Part shown: positions 23,006-34,929 of the stretch, one piece after another
Layout: each line of letters starts with the position of its first letter
Numbering within the stretch: position 1 is the stretch's first letter
Assembly (NCBI RefSeq): GCF_037392515.1
Contig: NC_090287.1
Coordinates: 10,541,001 to 10,605,000 of the forward strand
DNA length: 64,000 bases
Source of the DNA: Haliotis asinina
Lineage: Eukaryota; Mollusca; Gastropoda; Lepetellida; Haliotidae
Direction of reading: 5' to 3'
Made by a program: the position numbers and the translations under genes
Notes under the pieces: model-generated
What the model saw: the letters and a program-made list of their open reading frames with translations, nothing else
What the model was told of the DNA's origin: nothing
Databases searched by the model: none

Positions 23006-24637
23006 CATCTGCAATGAAGGCTACCATGGATCTCCTTTCAGCTGCCGGGCTTAATCAAATTAGCCTGAAAACCCATGTCAAAATTGACTTTTGATGACTT
23101 TGAAAGCTGTTTGAAAATAGTGTTTCATTTCATAAACACCATGTAAAAAATGTATCTTACCTTGCACATAAAGGTCGTTTTCCAAGCAAGCTGGTTAGCT
23201 GAGCCAATGTATATTACACCTGTACTTACATCATGTTACTTATTGTGATCCGATACCCGTGCTTCAAACAGATCGAAATTAACATGGAGGTGTTAGTAAT
23301 ATAAATAAGTTGCTATTATTCTCGGTATAAGGAAAAATGAACAATGTATATGAAAGTACCATGAAATGTGAGAACAGCGTTTGCAATACTTTAAATTTTC
23401 ACAGTCGGCCACCGGGGCCTGCAGGTCCTTTTATTTTAATTCAAACAGATAAAAACAAACCAGAAATATCAGGTCTAGAAAATAAAGTTATCGTAACATG
23501 ACACATCGTGGATGATTCCCGAACTTTAACAGAGAAAAATAAAGAAAACAGTTATAAGAAAAGATTCCTGTTAAGAAAAGACAGATAATTTACTGAAGAC
23601 CAAAAGGGGCTGCGCCTGTTTGAAACTGCAGGCCCGACACAATAACAACCAGCGCTGGGACTCCGGGCCGGCGGTTATTTCCAACGCTGCTTTAGAATTA
23701 GATTATATTGCAAAGAACTGTTCATGCAAATAGTTTAATGGCAGACCCCAGCTGTAACGAAACACAACATGACAGAGAACGCTGAATTTATCGATGCAAC
23801 TCTTTAATGAAATTTTGAGATGTAGTAGTTTCAACATTCAATTTATGTTTATTGCACCACAATTAAATTTGGTCAAAGCAAGAACGGCATGTCATACTAT
23901 TATATAAATTTCATACGAACACATTCCACGCAGGCATCTTCATATCATATTCTCCTCCAGCTAACCATTTCCTTCTGTGTATCTACTGAGATACTTTAAT
24001 AGTAAAGATGCAGACTTTCACACCTTCGTGCCTATGGTGTTAGGGTTGAATGGTTCTGTGACCCACAGGTCCAGACGATCATATGCTGGCTGCCTCTATC
24101 GTCATGCTGTTCATTCTGAGTGGTACTGAGTTTTCTGAGCTGACTCTGAGGGGTACGATGTTTTGTTTCTCAGTACATTTACAGGTTGCACAGGCCCCGT
24201 ACTTCACACGTCTGACCAATGGGAGACTAAGGTCCTGTTCCTTTTCGACTATCAGAGATCATCACCATATGCCTGTGTTGGCAGTTCATACTTGTCCACC
24301 ACCCTGAAATACCACCCGAGAGCAACCACAACGGTCGCTCTTGGACACTCCTTTTTATATGTTTTACACAACATTCCCATCAGTCGAAAGCCTCAGTATA
24401 GTCTGTCATAGGCTCAATTATATACTGGACACAAATAGTTAGGGATATATGTAAATTTTTAAATTATGAATAATGATCTATATATTCATTGATACACTGA
24501 TGAAATATCAATCATAAAAATACCATTATCTCTAACTCATTTTGTCCAGTACGTGATTTGTCTGGACAAGAGCGTCCCCACAAACAATGTTGTAATGTTA
24601 GCTTGGCCACTCGGCGTACACGCCGCTAAAACAAGAG
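23006..24637. other. Unassigned stretch after the 22-kb gene
   Basis: Mostly AT-rich. A short open segment near 24060-24300 has an acceptor-like cccacag before it and could encode a hydrophobic MLAASIVMLFILSG start. No donor or partner exon is evident, so it is not called as a gene. Confidence 0.4.
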
Positions 24638-24725
24638 ACGTATACAAGCCGTCAATGCTGTGTTGTTTCGGCAGTGATCAAGAAGTCCACAGACAATCAG
24701 GCGTGGAGTAGAATCAAAGCTGTGT
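24638..24725 (-). promoter_or_regulatory. Inverted, diverged copy of the A/B/C upstream module
   Basis: Read on the minus strand it matches the distal module of gene copy A: ACAGCTTTGATTCTACTCC is identical, then AACAACACA and CGGCTTGTA occur in the same order. No related coding exon follows on the minus strand. Confidence 0.6.
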
Positions 24726-25827
24726 TCTCGGTTGACAACTGACGAGATATTGGCTGCAACTAACCCTCAACTGAAAGCAACTAAACAAGATGGATTACAT
24801 TATTTAAAAATATCAAAGAAATCGCCGAGGTGTTACTCAGGCTTGTTCATCTACCTGATAACAATCCTCAAATGACTCATATTGATTTCAAAGGACGATA
24901 CGTCACCATTAACATTAATTAGCGATCACACGTCACGAAGACAATTCAGAAACATGTGAAAAAATTCCAACAAAGCAATTACACCGTAAGACTCACTACA
25001 TTAGCATCAACTGATATTTTCTCAATCAACAGGGACGCAGCCTGTTATGACGACTGCACAAAACAACAAATCATAGGAGATGTTTGAGGATCAATTTTCA
25101 GAAGCTGACGTATGTCAGGTGTTTGCGAATTTCTTTCAAGATCCTCAAAATGTTTGGTCATCCATTACATGTTTCCTTCCAAATGATATTAGATCTTGGA
25201 AACAAAAAAAGTTTTACTTTCACGTGATTGTACACTTCGTCATCGTATCGTGTTTACGATCACGACACGTTCCCATTCAACCATTTAGAACTCGATAGTC
25301 CATTACATCTGTGTGAAGGACCTTCAGGAGGACCTTCAGGAGGACCTGCACATATACACTACAACACAAGACCATCTTACATGCAACATTTTGTCACACC
25401 AAATAATACTAGAGTATTGTGTCGTTTATACTGAATGTATATTCCAAGGTTAAAAACAGTATTTGTTGATGATATATTTTTTTTTCGATGTTCTGTTGAA
25501 ACGGACCACAGTTGTTGACAAATCACGTCAGTATGTATTTCTGTCGGGTATGATGCAATTGTACAATTGTATTGTACCGTGCACTATTGTGTGTGGTTTC
25601 GACTAAAATTAAGAACTAAGGAATAATATCATTGATGAGACACATAGGAACATGTAGTGACCTTCAGTTTTGTTAAAAGGTTCAGTCTATAAGCCTTGAG
25701 AGCAAGTCCAATATGGTTTGGATTCTTCAATGTGTTTAATGTTTCTGACTGTCATAGATGTCACCATTCAACTGTGATTTATAATGAGCATCCTTGCCGC
25801 TGTCAACACTCGAGTACACACGTTATA
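24726..25827. other. Spacer between inverted module and copy B, no gene seen
   Basis: AT-rich; a small triplication GGACCTTCAGGA near 25319-25346 is the only structure noticed. Confidence 0.45.
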
Positions 25828-26123
25828 TAGTGGAATACTCCACGCCAAGGAGTCAGTCACCTCCCTGCCTATTGCTGAAACAACAACAACTTTAATGACG
25901 CACACTCGGCTTGTACCCTTGAGAGAGATTGTTTATAGGGATTTTAATATTGAGAGTTACTATAAACAATTTTTCACACAGAGTAATTAGTGATATCGCG
26001 ACATCCAGACACTGGGACTGGATTAACTCAGCTTGTTAACCTGTTAACCTCCCTGATTGGTCACGTGATAGGGCTTGGTATAAAACACACAGTGACTGCG
26101 TTAATTCAACATTCACATTCATC
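25828..26123 (+). promoter_or_regulatory. Promoter and upstream module of gene copy B
   Basis: Same order as in copy A: TACTCCACGCC near 25837; an 11-bp perfect inverted repeat ATTGTTTATAG (25928-25938) with CTATAAACAAT (25960-25970); ATTGG (26056-26060); CACGTG (26062-26067); TATAAAA (26079-26085). A 10-bp duplication (TTAACCTG twice, near 26036-26050) is specific to this copy. Confidence 0.75.
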
Positions 26124-26945
26124 ATGGACGTACCATCTCACCTGCTTCAACCCCTCAGCATCGACACCAACATCATCTACGACTTGGATACGGCCATGTT
26201 TCCTGGTCTGGACCACCCACAACACATGAATCAACCAGCTCTGTTGGTGGCGTCCCCGGAGGCACGAGAGTTGTGGATGTCGGCCTTAAAGCACGACGAC
26301 ATCTCTGAGGACTTTCTCACTGACGATCTGTTTGAACTTATAGGTAAGCATTATTCTGATAGCTATACGATTAGTTTGTATCTGCGTATTTCATGTGTAA
26401 CAAAGAGACTTAAAAGCGAATGCAATGGTCTGATATTATAGGTATGCGTCACAATATGATATCATTACAATCAATGAGTAGCTTTCAGTGTATTCTGTGT
26501 AACAGATTCGAACCAACCCTTTTTTCTAATAATAATAGCCAACGTAATTAATTCTGTTCGTTGTTGTTTTACAGAAGACTGCTTTACAGAGACCTTTCAA
26601 CCCACTGACAACAGTGACTCCGATTCCACGTTGATTCAGAGTGTGTTTGATGACATCATCGACTCCTCGTCATCGGACCCATCAGACGACAACTCCAGTT
26701 TATCAGTTGTCACGTGTTTCCCTACAGGATCCTGTACAAGTTCCCTATTCAGTCCGCCAGGTCAACAAGTGCACTCATCTTCGTTGTGTTGGAACAGTTC
26801 TTGTGCTTCTTCTACCACGAGTCTGAAGAGAAAACGAGAATCTGAGGACCTAGATTTGACCAAGAGGAACAAACTAGATGACCTCATTAGTTCTTGGATT
26901 TATGCTGACAAAGGAACATATGATATTTGTGTTCGAGGTTTCTAG
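26124..26945 (+). CDS. Unrecognised small acidic, probably nuclear protein, copy B
   Basis: Exons 26124-26343 and 26575-26945, phase 1, 196 aa. It differs from copy A at only a few residues. Exon 1 ends ISEDFLTDDLFELIG rather than ISDDPFTDDLFDLIG, and KRSK is KRNK here. The 231-nt intron lacks the relic exon found in copy A. The last 100 nt before exon 2 and nearly all of exon 2 match copy A, so the two diverged recently or were homogenised. Promoter spacing is the same as in copy A. Confidence 0.82.
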
Positions 26946-27338
26946 GGTTGGTTAATATACATTTTACATAACACATTTGTTGAGCGCCTAAAAACCATCT
27001 GAAAGATACTTAATGGCTAAGGCAAATAATACTCTGGAAGCAGTCACGTGACCATCTTATCCCACCAGATACCCATACACTGGTTGGTGAACAAAAACAT
27101 TTACGATGGGACTACAAACGTTGCGGCGCGAATCTGTGACCTTGGCGCTATACTCAACACACCACAATCGGTGATTGGAAAGTTTGAAGATGATTGTTAC
27201 TCGTTATTTGAAACTTGTTGCTTGTATCGGTTATATTTCACCAAAATGACTTTGATTTTGACAGGGAATCTGGCTAAGCAAAGTGCTTCCATGTTACATT
27301 TATCCCCATATTACTCTGTTACACGTTGTTAAAAACTG

Positions 27339-27344
27339 AATAAA
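27339..27344 (+). terminator. Candidate polyadenylation signal of copy B
   Basis: AATAAA about 390 nt after the stop codon, preceded by unremarkable 3' sequence that does not match the 3' UTR of copy A. Confidence 0.45.
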
Positions 27345-27444
27345 CAGTAAAAAGAAACCCGAAAAAAACCCCATGTTTTCTTGTTTTTCATAAATTACAT
27401 GATTTGCTACACCATATTACGACACCTCACATGTAACCTTGAGA

Positions 27445-27950
27445 TGATATCAAGAAAGCGAGTGGTAAGAGATCGTACTTACATTTTTTCACTTAGGGCC
27501 ATTCCAGTTCTTCAAATCGGATAAGTAAAACGTAACCTATGAATAGGCACATAATACAGATCTGATTGACACAACAGGACTACGTATCCATAGTAAACGA
27601 ATTCCAGCATATGAAACATTCAAAACGATTTGTCAAAACATATAGCACAGGCGGTAGAGACTGAAACCCTTTAAGAAGATACTTTCAGCAGTTGGAGAAT
27701 GCTATATAAATATCCCGTAATAAAATAAATATCAAGATAGCAATTGGTAAGAGATCGTTTTGGATATGCTGTCAATTTTACCCGCCCGTCTTTCCAGGAC
27801 CCTACTTCCACTTTTCCACTTAGGGTCATTCCAATTAAAAGAATTCCAATTCCACATAAAACGTAGTCTATGAATAGGCACATAATACACATCTGATTGA
27901 CACATAAGGGCTAGGTATTCATAATAAACGAATTCCAGCACAGGAAGCAA
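27445..27950 (+). repeat. Diverged local duplication, two units of about 170-220 bp
   Basis: Units at about 27445-27615 and 27728-27950 share GTAAGAGATCGT, CTATGAATAGGCACATAATA and AAACGAATTCCAGCA in the same order. Not coding on inspection. Confidence 0.7.
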
Positions 27951-28146
27951 GATGCATAGTTTGGTCTCAAAACTGCCTAGGAGGATACGGCCACCTGATG
28001 ATAAGTCCTATGGCATTCACAAACACAATACTAACGCCAGGATGTAGATGGGAACCAAAAACAAAATTAGTACCGACGGTATACACTGAGTGAGTGGGTG
28101 TGGTTTTACGCCGATTTCAAGCTAGCAAACATCACGTTGGGTGATA

Positions 28147-29250
28147 CTTTGACCTTTTTCTAAAACATGTAGAAGTAACTGGGACAAACACACAGGTCAG
28201 TTCGTTATTGAAGGAACTGGCATATCTGTGGTCACATTAAGTCTACTTTAGTTCCTTCTCGGATAACTCTTTTCTAATACCTGTAGAAGTAACTGGGACA
28301 AACACACAGGTCAGTTTGTTATTGAAGGAACTGGCATATCTGTGGTCACATTAAGTCTACTTTAGTTCCTTCTCGGATAACTCTTTTCTAAAACCTGTTG
28401 AAGTAACTTGGACAAACACACAGGTCAGTTTGTTATTGAAGGAACTGGCATATCTGTGGTCACATTACGTCTACTTTAGTTCTTTCTCGGATAACCCTTT
28501 TCTAAAACCTGTTGAAGTAACTGGGACAAACACACAGGTCAGTTTGTTATTGAAGTAACTGGCATATCTGTGGTCACATTAAGTCTACTTTAGTTCCTTC
28601 TCGGATAACCCTTTCCTAAAACCTGTTGAAGTAACTGGGACAAACACACAGGTCAGTTTGTTATTGAAGTAACTGGCATATCTGTGGTCACATTACGTCT
28701 ACTTTAGTTCTTTCTCGGATAACCCTTTTCTAAAACCTGTTGAAGTAACTGGGACAAACACACAGGTCAGTTTGTTATTGAAGTAACTGGCATATCTGTG
28801 GTCACATTACGTCTACTTTAGTTCTTTCTCGGATAACCCTTTCCTAAAACCTGTTGAAGTAACTGGGACAAACACACAGGTCAGTTTGTTATTGAAGTAA
28901 CTGGCATATCTGTGGTCACATTAAGTCTACTTTAGTTCCTTCTCGGATAACCCTTTCCTAAAACCTGTTGAAGTAACTGGGACAAACACACAGGTCAGTT
29001 TGTTATTGAAGTAACTGGCAAATCTGTGGTCACATTAAGTCTACTTTAGTTCCTTCTCGGATAACCCTTTCCTAAAACCTGTTGAAGTAACTGGGACAAA
29101 CACACAGGTCAGTTTGTTATTGAAGTAACTGGCATATCTGTGGTCACATTACGTCTACTTTAGTTCCTTCTCGGATAACCCTTTTCTAAAACATGTAGAA
29201 GTAACTGGGACAAACACACAGGTCAGTTTGTTATTGAAAGAACTGTTATT
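28147..29250 (+). repeat. 114-bp satellite array, about 9.7 copies
   Basis: The marker GAAGTAACTGGGACAAAC recurs with a constant 114-bp period from 28172 to 29198. Units differ by a few substitutions (for example AAGGAACTGG versus AAGTAACTGG). A truncated SINE end lies directly before it at 28086. Confidence 0.95.
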
Positions 29251-29328
29251 AAATAAACTGGAGAGTGACCAAAATGTGTCCATTCTAAGAGAACCACATA
29301 CATTTGATTTAACGGGTGTTAGAAAATC

Positions 29329-29355
29329 GGGCGTGGGACAGATTCAAAGCTGTGA
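29329..29355 (-). promoter_or_regulatory. Second inverted fragment of the A/B/C upstream module
   Basis: GGCGTGGGACAGATTCAAAG is the reverse complement of the distal module of copy A with a few changes. It lies about 1.4 kb before the forward module of copy C; the 24.7 kb copy lies about 1.1 kb before that of copy B. Confidence 0.5.
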
Positions 29356-29964
29356 ACTTGATTGACAGCTGAGAAAATGAACATTACCACTGGCTGCTTC
29401 TCATAAAAACCTTGTTAACAAGACTGAAAGGCGAATTGTTTTGACGCCAATAGTAAACTGATGGCGGTTATAAGGATTCTGATTAAAAATTCACACCAGC
29501 CTCCTATGAACTTAGTGGTGAATTTTCACAGGAAGCGTCGAAGAAATTCGAGTTGAGATATTCTGTACACACATGCACACGCCAAACAACAACATACATT
29601 ATATTTTAGTAGAAAATTACATATTCCATAATCTAAGAAGGTTCGCGTACATATCACCTATGCCAAATTCATATATTGCTGACCACACTGAAATTCCGTT
29701 CCAATATTTCTGGAATATACACCAAAGCTTAAGAATTTTTTGTATGTTGTGTAACTGTTACAGCAAAGATTAATATAGAAATGTCTTTATCCGTCCATGT
29801 CAGATTTTCAAATTTTCTAGCTTCAGATGTCTAACTGCAAACTGTCCGTTTAAGCTGCCCTTCATTCCATTTTTTATAACAACGTTTTACTTAACTGCTA
29901 AGTGTACACATCCTAGACGGTATCGTTCGAACAATTAGTCACTCCAAAACAGGATGATCATGTT

Positions 29965-30180
29965 TTGGTTGGCTTGGCACTCAGCAATGTTCCAGCTATA
30001 TAGTGGTGGTCTGAAAATAATTGAATCTGGACTAGACAATCCAGTGTTCAACAGCAAGAGGATCGATCTACGCAAATAGGATGCGATGACATGTGTCAAC
30101 CAAGTCAGTGGATGTGATCATCAGATCCCATTAGTCGCCTATTACGAAAAGCATGGGTTTCTAAAGATTTTCACGGGTAC
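29965..30180 (+). mobile_element. Interspersed repeat (family 2)
   Basis: CACTCAGCAATGTTCCAGCT, GACTAGACAATCCAGTG, GATCGATCTACGCAAATAGG and ATTAGTCGCCTATTACG. Confidence 0.75.
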
Positions 30181-30734
30181 ATATTTTAACATAACAATAT
30201 GTATATGACATTTGTTTGTGTGGACATAAGCTCAGCCCACGCTTGTGTCTAGATCGTACAATTAATCCTCTGACGATATCACCACAGAAACACGTATTAA
30301 GTTAAAACAACAATATGTCATCACTGACACATTGCCAACACGTGTTAAAATATTATATTACGGCAACAAGGTGGAAATCTGCTTTAAAATCTGATGACGA
30401 CAATTATCCTCCCATACATCTTTAAGTTCTGATGTACAGGCATCAATGCCATTCAACAATTGGGTTTTACCAATGACTGAAAAAAATACAAACTGCATCA
30501 TATCTATCTAGACACAAACGCTTGTTTCTTCTCTTCATAGAATCAAATGCGACCGAACACCGTTTCAACAAAAACAAATGGTGTGAAAGTATTCTGCAGT
30601 ATCTCTGTCAACGGTTTGTCATTCCAACAAGCACAATAATGTGTATATTGTAATTTTCGACTGTTAATTGAAATTCATTCAGGTGTATGGGATAAGTTTT
30701 GTAATTAGCATCCACTCTGTTATCGGCTATCACT

Positions 30735-31037
30735 CGTGTAGACAGCCTTGATTATACTCCACGCCAAGGAGTCTGCCGACCTCCCTACTTATTGTTGAAA
30801 CAACAACATCTGTTAATGATTGCAATACCGGCTTGTACCACTGAAAGAGATTGTTTATAGGGATTTTAACATTGAGAGTTTCTATAAACAATTTTTCACA
30901 CGGAGTAATTAGTGATATCGGGACACCCAGACACTGGGAATGGATTAACTCAGCTTGTTAACCTCCCTGATTGGTCACGTGATAGGGCTTGGTATAAAAC
31001 ACCCAGTGACTGCGTTAATTCAACATTCACATTCATC
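30735..31037 (+). promoter_or_regulatory. Promoter and upstream module of gene copy C
   Basis: Contains TACTCCACGCCAAGGAGTC; the inverted repeat ATTGTTTATAG (30850-30860) with CTATAAACAAT (30882-30892); ATTGG (30970-30974); CACGTG (30976-30981); and TATAAAA (30993-30999), 38 nt before the ATG. Confidence 0.75.
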
Positions 31038-31761
31038 ATGGACGTACCATCTCACCTGCTTCAACCCCTCAGCATCGACACCAACATCATCTACGACTTG
31101 GATACTACCATGTTTCCTGGTCTGGACCATCCACAACACATGCATCAACCAGCTCTGTTGGTGGCGTCCCCGGAAACACGAGAGTCGTGGTTGTCGGCCT
31201 TGAAGCACGACGACATCTCTGAGGACTTTCTCACTGACGATCTGTTTGAACTTATAGGTATGTATCAATCTCATACAAATACAATCAATTTGTAACCTAC
31301 GGTTTTCAGTGTATTTTACATGTAACAAAGTGACTCAAATACAGAACACACAGTTCTGACATACACCTTATTTCACTCTTTATTGTTGCTTTACAGAAAC
31401 CTGCTCCACAGAAACCTTTCATCATACCGTCAACAGTGACTTGGATACCACACTGATTCAGAGTGTGTTTGATGACATCATCGATTCCATATCATCTGAT
31501 CAATCAGAAGATGACGCCAGTCAGGCAGATGACATGTGGTTACATACAAATTGCTTATACTCGTCACCAAGTCAACAAATTCACCTGTCGTCGCCTTCTT
31601 GGGACAGTTCTTGTGCCTCTTCTACATCTACCATGAGCCTGAAGAGGAAGCGAGAATCCGAGGACATGGATCTAGCCAAAAGAAGCAAGCTGGATGATCT
31701 CATGAGTTCTTGGAGTTATCATCACAGCGTGACATTTGACATTTGTGTTCGAGGTTTCTAA
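31038..31761 (+). CDS. Unrecognised small acidic, probably nuclear protein, copy C
   Basis: Exons 31038-31257 and 31397-31761, phase 1, 194 aa. Exon 1 is nearly identical to copies A and B. Exon 2 is clearly diverged in its middle, where it has ADDMWLHTNCLYSS. Three blocks stay conserved: IQSVFDDIIDS, the KRKRESED..KRSKLDDL patch, and the C-terminus FDICVRGF. Retention of these blocks while the rest changes is evidence of purifying selection on a real protein. The 139-nt intron is the shortest of the three. Confidence 0.82.
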
Positions 31762-32013
31762 AGTTGATCTAAAGAAGTCGGTTATTGGAATATTCAGAGA
31801 CTGTTTGCTTGTTACACATAGTGACTATATTTGATCTGTTTATGTCGACAATGACGTATCACTTGACCAGAGAGCGGCTACACGTCTCACATTGTTTACA
31901 TTAATAGTGCTTGCAGGCTTATTGTTTTCAGATGGTGAGTGGTATGCTTCCCTACTACTTTCACGTTTGTTTTCTGCATATGTTACAACTTTACCAGTTG
32001 TTGAAACTTATTA

Positions 32014-32019
32014 ATTAAA
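32014..32019 (+). terminator. Candidate polyadenylation signal of copy C
   Basis: ATTAAA variant about 255 nt after the stop codon. Confidence 0.35.
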
Positions 32020-32398
32020 CATACACCTGAAAGAAATCCTGTCCTCCATATCTCATGTGTAGTGTTCTGCGATGGAATCGACGAATGGTTTATCGTGAGT
32101 CATCTGTTAATCCCCAGACAAGATCCATCACTGACACATTATAATAAAACAACAACACAACCAGTTCATCAATATGAATCAGCAATAATAGCTCAAACAT
32201 TATAAGGATAGACAATTACACCAGACTATGCAAATCCTGACGTCCATCACGCCGTCTTGCGGACCAGATGAATGTAATGTATATGACAATGTTTAAAGGA
32301 TAGTACATCCTTTAAGAGAGAGAGAGAGAGAAAATAATTGGATTATGATGTTTGACGGGCGCTTCTCTCTATGACTGGTGCATTGCTTACCGGAGTTC

Positions 32399-32610
32399 TT
32401 GAGTTTAGTTTTAGGCCGCACTAAGCAATCCACCTATAAGGCGGCGGTCTGTAAATAATCGAGTTTGGACCAACAGCATGCGCAACTGGGAACCGATCTG
32501 TCAACCACGTGAGCTAGACTGACCACCCTATCCCGCTAGTCGCCTCTTATGATAAGCATTTTGTAGCAGGCATGGGTTGCTGAAGACCTATTCTACCCCG
32601 GATCTTCATG
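32399..32610 (+). mobile_element. Interspersed repeat (family 2), diverged
   Basis: GAGTTTAGTTTTAGGCCGCA, GCGCAACTGGGAACCGATC, CTAGTCGCCTCTTATGATAA and GCATGGGTTGCTGAAGACC. Confidence 0.7.
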
Positions 32611-34920
32611 GTTCTGCTTACCGCAAGAATATGAGGTTGCCAGACACGACGGAAAGAAATGTGTGTACTGAACTTAAAGGCAATATAGAGATTTTACGAA
32701 TGCTTTCATCTATTCCCGGGGCTTTGCTTGGCGAGTCGTCTTGGGCGCTGAAAATTCGCCAGAAACCATTTGTTCGTCCTGATTATATTTTTATTTGTTT
32801 GTCAGTGTCCTACAGGTGTTTGTGGATTTCATAAAATGGTAAACATCTGGGATAAGTTGAAAATACGAAAGTTAATTACATCGTATACGTATTTCTGTCT
32901 TTTGTTTGGTTCTCATATGGGCTGATTCTTATCTTTTTTCAACTATTTAATTTGAACATGGGAATCACAAAGCAAGGCCCGCTATAGCTGATCTACAGTA
33001 AAATGGCCTGGGAACAATCGCCACTCAATTTGTAACAGATATTAAATCCAGTAAAAAATACACAACTGATAGAGATACTATGAGTGCCGGACTCCATGGT
33101 CGAGTAGTCGACGAATGAGCATTGTGATCTTAGCTAATAATTTTTTTTCAGATATTGAAACTGCCCACACCCCCGAAAAGACGCAAAGGGAGTTGGGGCA
33201 CTCTTTATTTACATTTTGCATATCGTAAATGAGTACTTGCAGCCAGTTGTTCGATAAAGTAAGGAAAGCTTTATCCCATTTTCCTTCAGTTTATTGGATT
33301 TATTTGATTTGATGCGATATAGAGTAAAATTTCACAACCAAACTAAAATATGAAAATATTGCATATCAAACGTTACCGAAGACCATCTGTACGTATGTGT
33401 GTTATTATAACAGTAACCATAGAAACAAACATATACCAAGTTGTTTTACGTCACAACCTTGAAATGTAGCTAGACACCCCACGCATCCGGGTACATCCGG
33501 GCACTTCATTTGCGGAATCGAACATTCAAGGCAACTGCAAGAGTAGTGTTGTCATTTCTCAATACTTCCTGGACGGCGGCCCAGTGGTTGAAGCGTTAGC
33601 ACGTCACGCGGGTTCGATTCCCGGCATGTGAGGCCAATGTCCTCAGTCTTGATATTGCTGGAAAATTGCAGACAACGGTGTAAAACTCACATCGTTCCCT
33701 TTGCGTGTCACAAAACAACTCCGCTAAAGGGAGATAACTCTTGAAGGGTTGCTATCAATGCTGTGAGACTATCGACAACTCGAGTCTACATCGCATTGTA
33801 TTGGTGTCAGGATTTGAGATTTGTTGAAAAGTTTTATTTACATTAACTGTATTATCAAAAACGTAAGACTTTAGCATTTTATTTGTGTTCATTGGCGGAT
33901 TCTTCGATGCAACAGCCAACGAGGAACAGATCAATCGCCTTGTCCCAGCGATCAAGCTGGCGTGATATCATTCTGACTCAGACTAGTACACTGTGAGCTA
34001 AATGCCTATAGGAGTATCATGGCTAAGGTGGTCTTTTCTAAATGTGGGCATTTGGAGACGCCTGAAAATGTTGAACGCTATGTCACTATCTAACTAAATG
34101 CCAGAGAATAAGGGCATTAGACAAATTCTCGGACGTGCTGTACTTAAAGTAGATAATACAGTATTTGGTTACAGACCCCAGGATCATGCATGACTCCATG
34201 CAGCGGGTAGTTTAGATTTTGTCTCTCCATCTGGAAAACATGATGCTTTTCAGGAAAGCTCTCGAAAGGCTGAGACAGACGTAGTTCTGTGATCTTGAAT
34301 AATTTTTAGCTTCTGTCATGTTGACCTACTGTTTTTTTGACTGAATGATTGTTTAATGTTTCAGAATTGAAAGTGCATACTTAAAGTCGTTAATTCAATA
34401 TCAATATTCAGATGAATGAATCTTCTCAAAGCGAATCTTTTCTTTTCAAAGTACTTTGTGATTCTTATGAAGTCAAGTCAATGTGTTGGACACACATAGA
34501 CGTCTCATTGGCCCACATCGTCCTAACACATCACGTAATTATTACCGACCAATACTGTGCTTTATTCAAATTGATTATAACGGACAATTAGCCAAAGTTT
34601 ATATTGCGTTAACTTCCAATACTGCCAATTGTGTTAAACGCGAAACCTTGTCATGACTTAAATAATGTCACCTGTCATAACTGATCAAGATGGGTTTTGA
34701 GCAAGATATTTCAAACACGTTTTGGTATGCTATTTTTCGGGGATTATTACATGTATTCAGTGTCTGTTGGAAGCTATGGCATTTAGACGTACACATTCAT
34801 GCACGGCGCGTTTAGAACTAGATGAATTCTAATGATAATCGTACGTGATATCTATGAAAAAAACCCAGTGATTTACATTTTGGCAACACTGATATCCGTT
34901 GACTTGACCCGATCGAGCAC
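32611..34920. other. Repeat-poor intergenic stretch, no gene seen
   Basis: Contains the SINE at 33571 and a solitary AAGGGAGATAACTCTTGA at 33727-33744, the motif also found as an inverted pair in the Tc1-like element. No coding exon recognised. Confidence 0.45.
33571..33695 (+). mobile_element. SINE family 1
   Basis: GCGGCCCAGTGGTTGAAGCG (A box), GGGTTCGATTCCCGGCATG (perfect B box) and GATATTGCTGGAAAATTGC. Short, with a truncated tail. Confidence 0.8.
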
Positions 34921-34929
34921 TTGACATGG

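Noticed and set aside
22046-23014. Minus-strand open frames of 113 and 118 codons
   Set aside because: Antisense shadows of the + strand exons, which have better splice sites, codon bias and repeat-frame logic.
33571-33640. tRNA gene with perfect A and B boxes
   Set aside because: The sequence continues into the shared SINE body and lacks a foldable acceptor stem, so it is a tRNA-derived SINE head.
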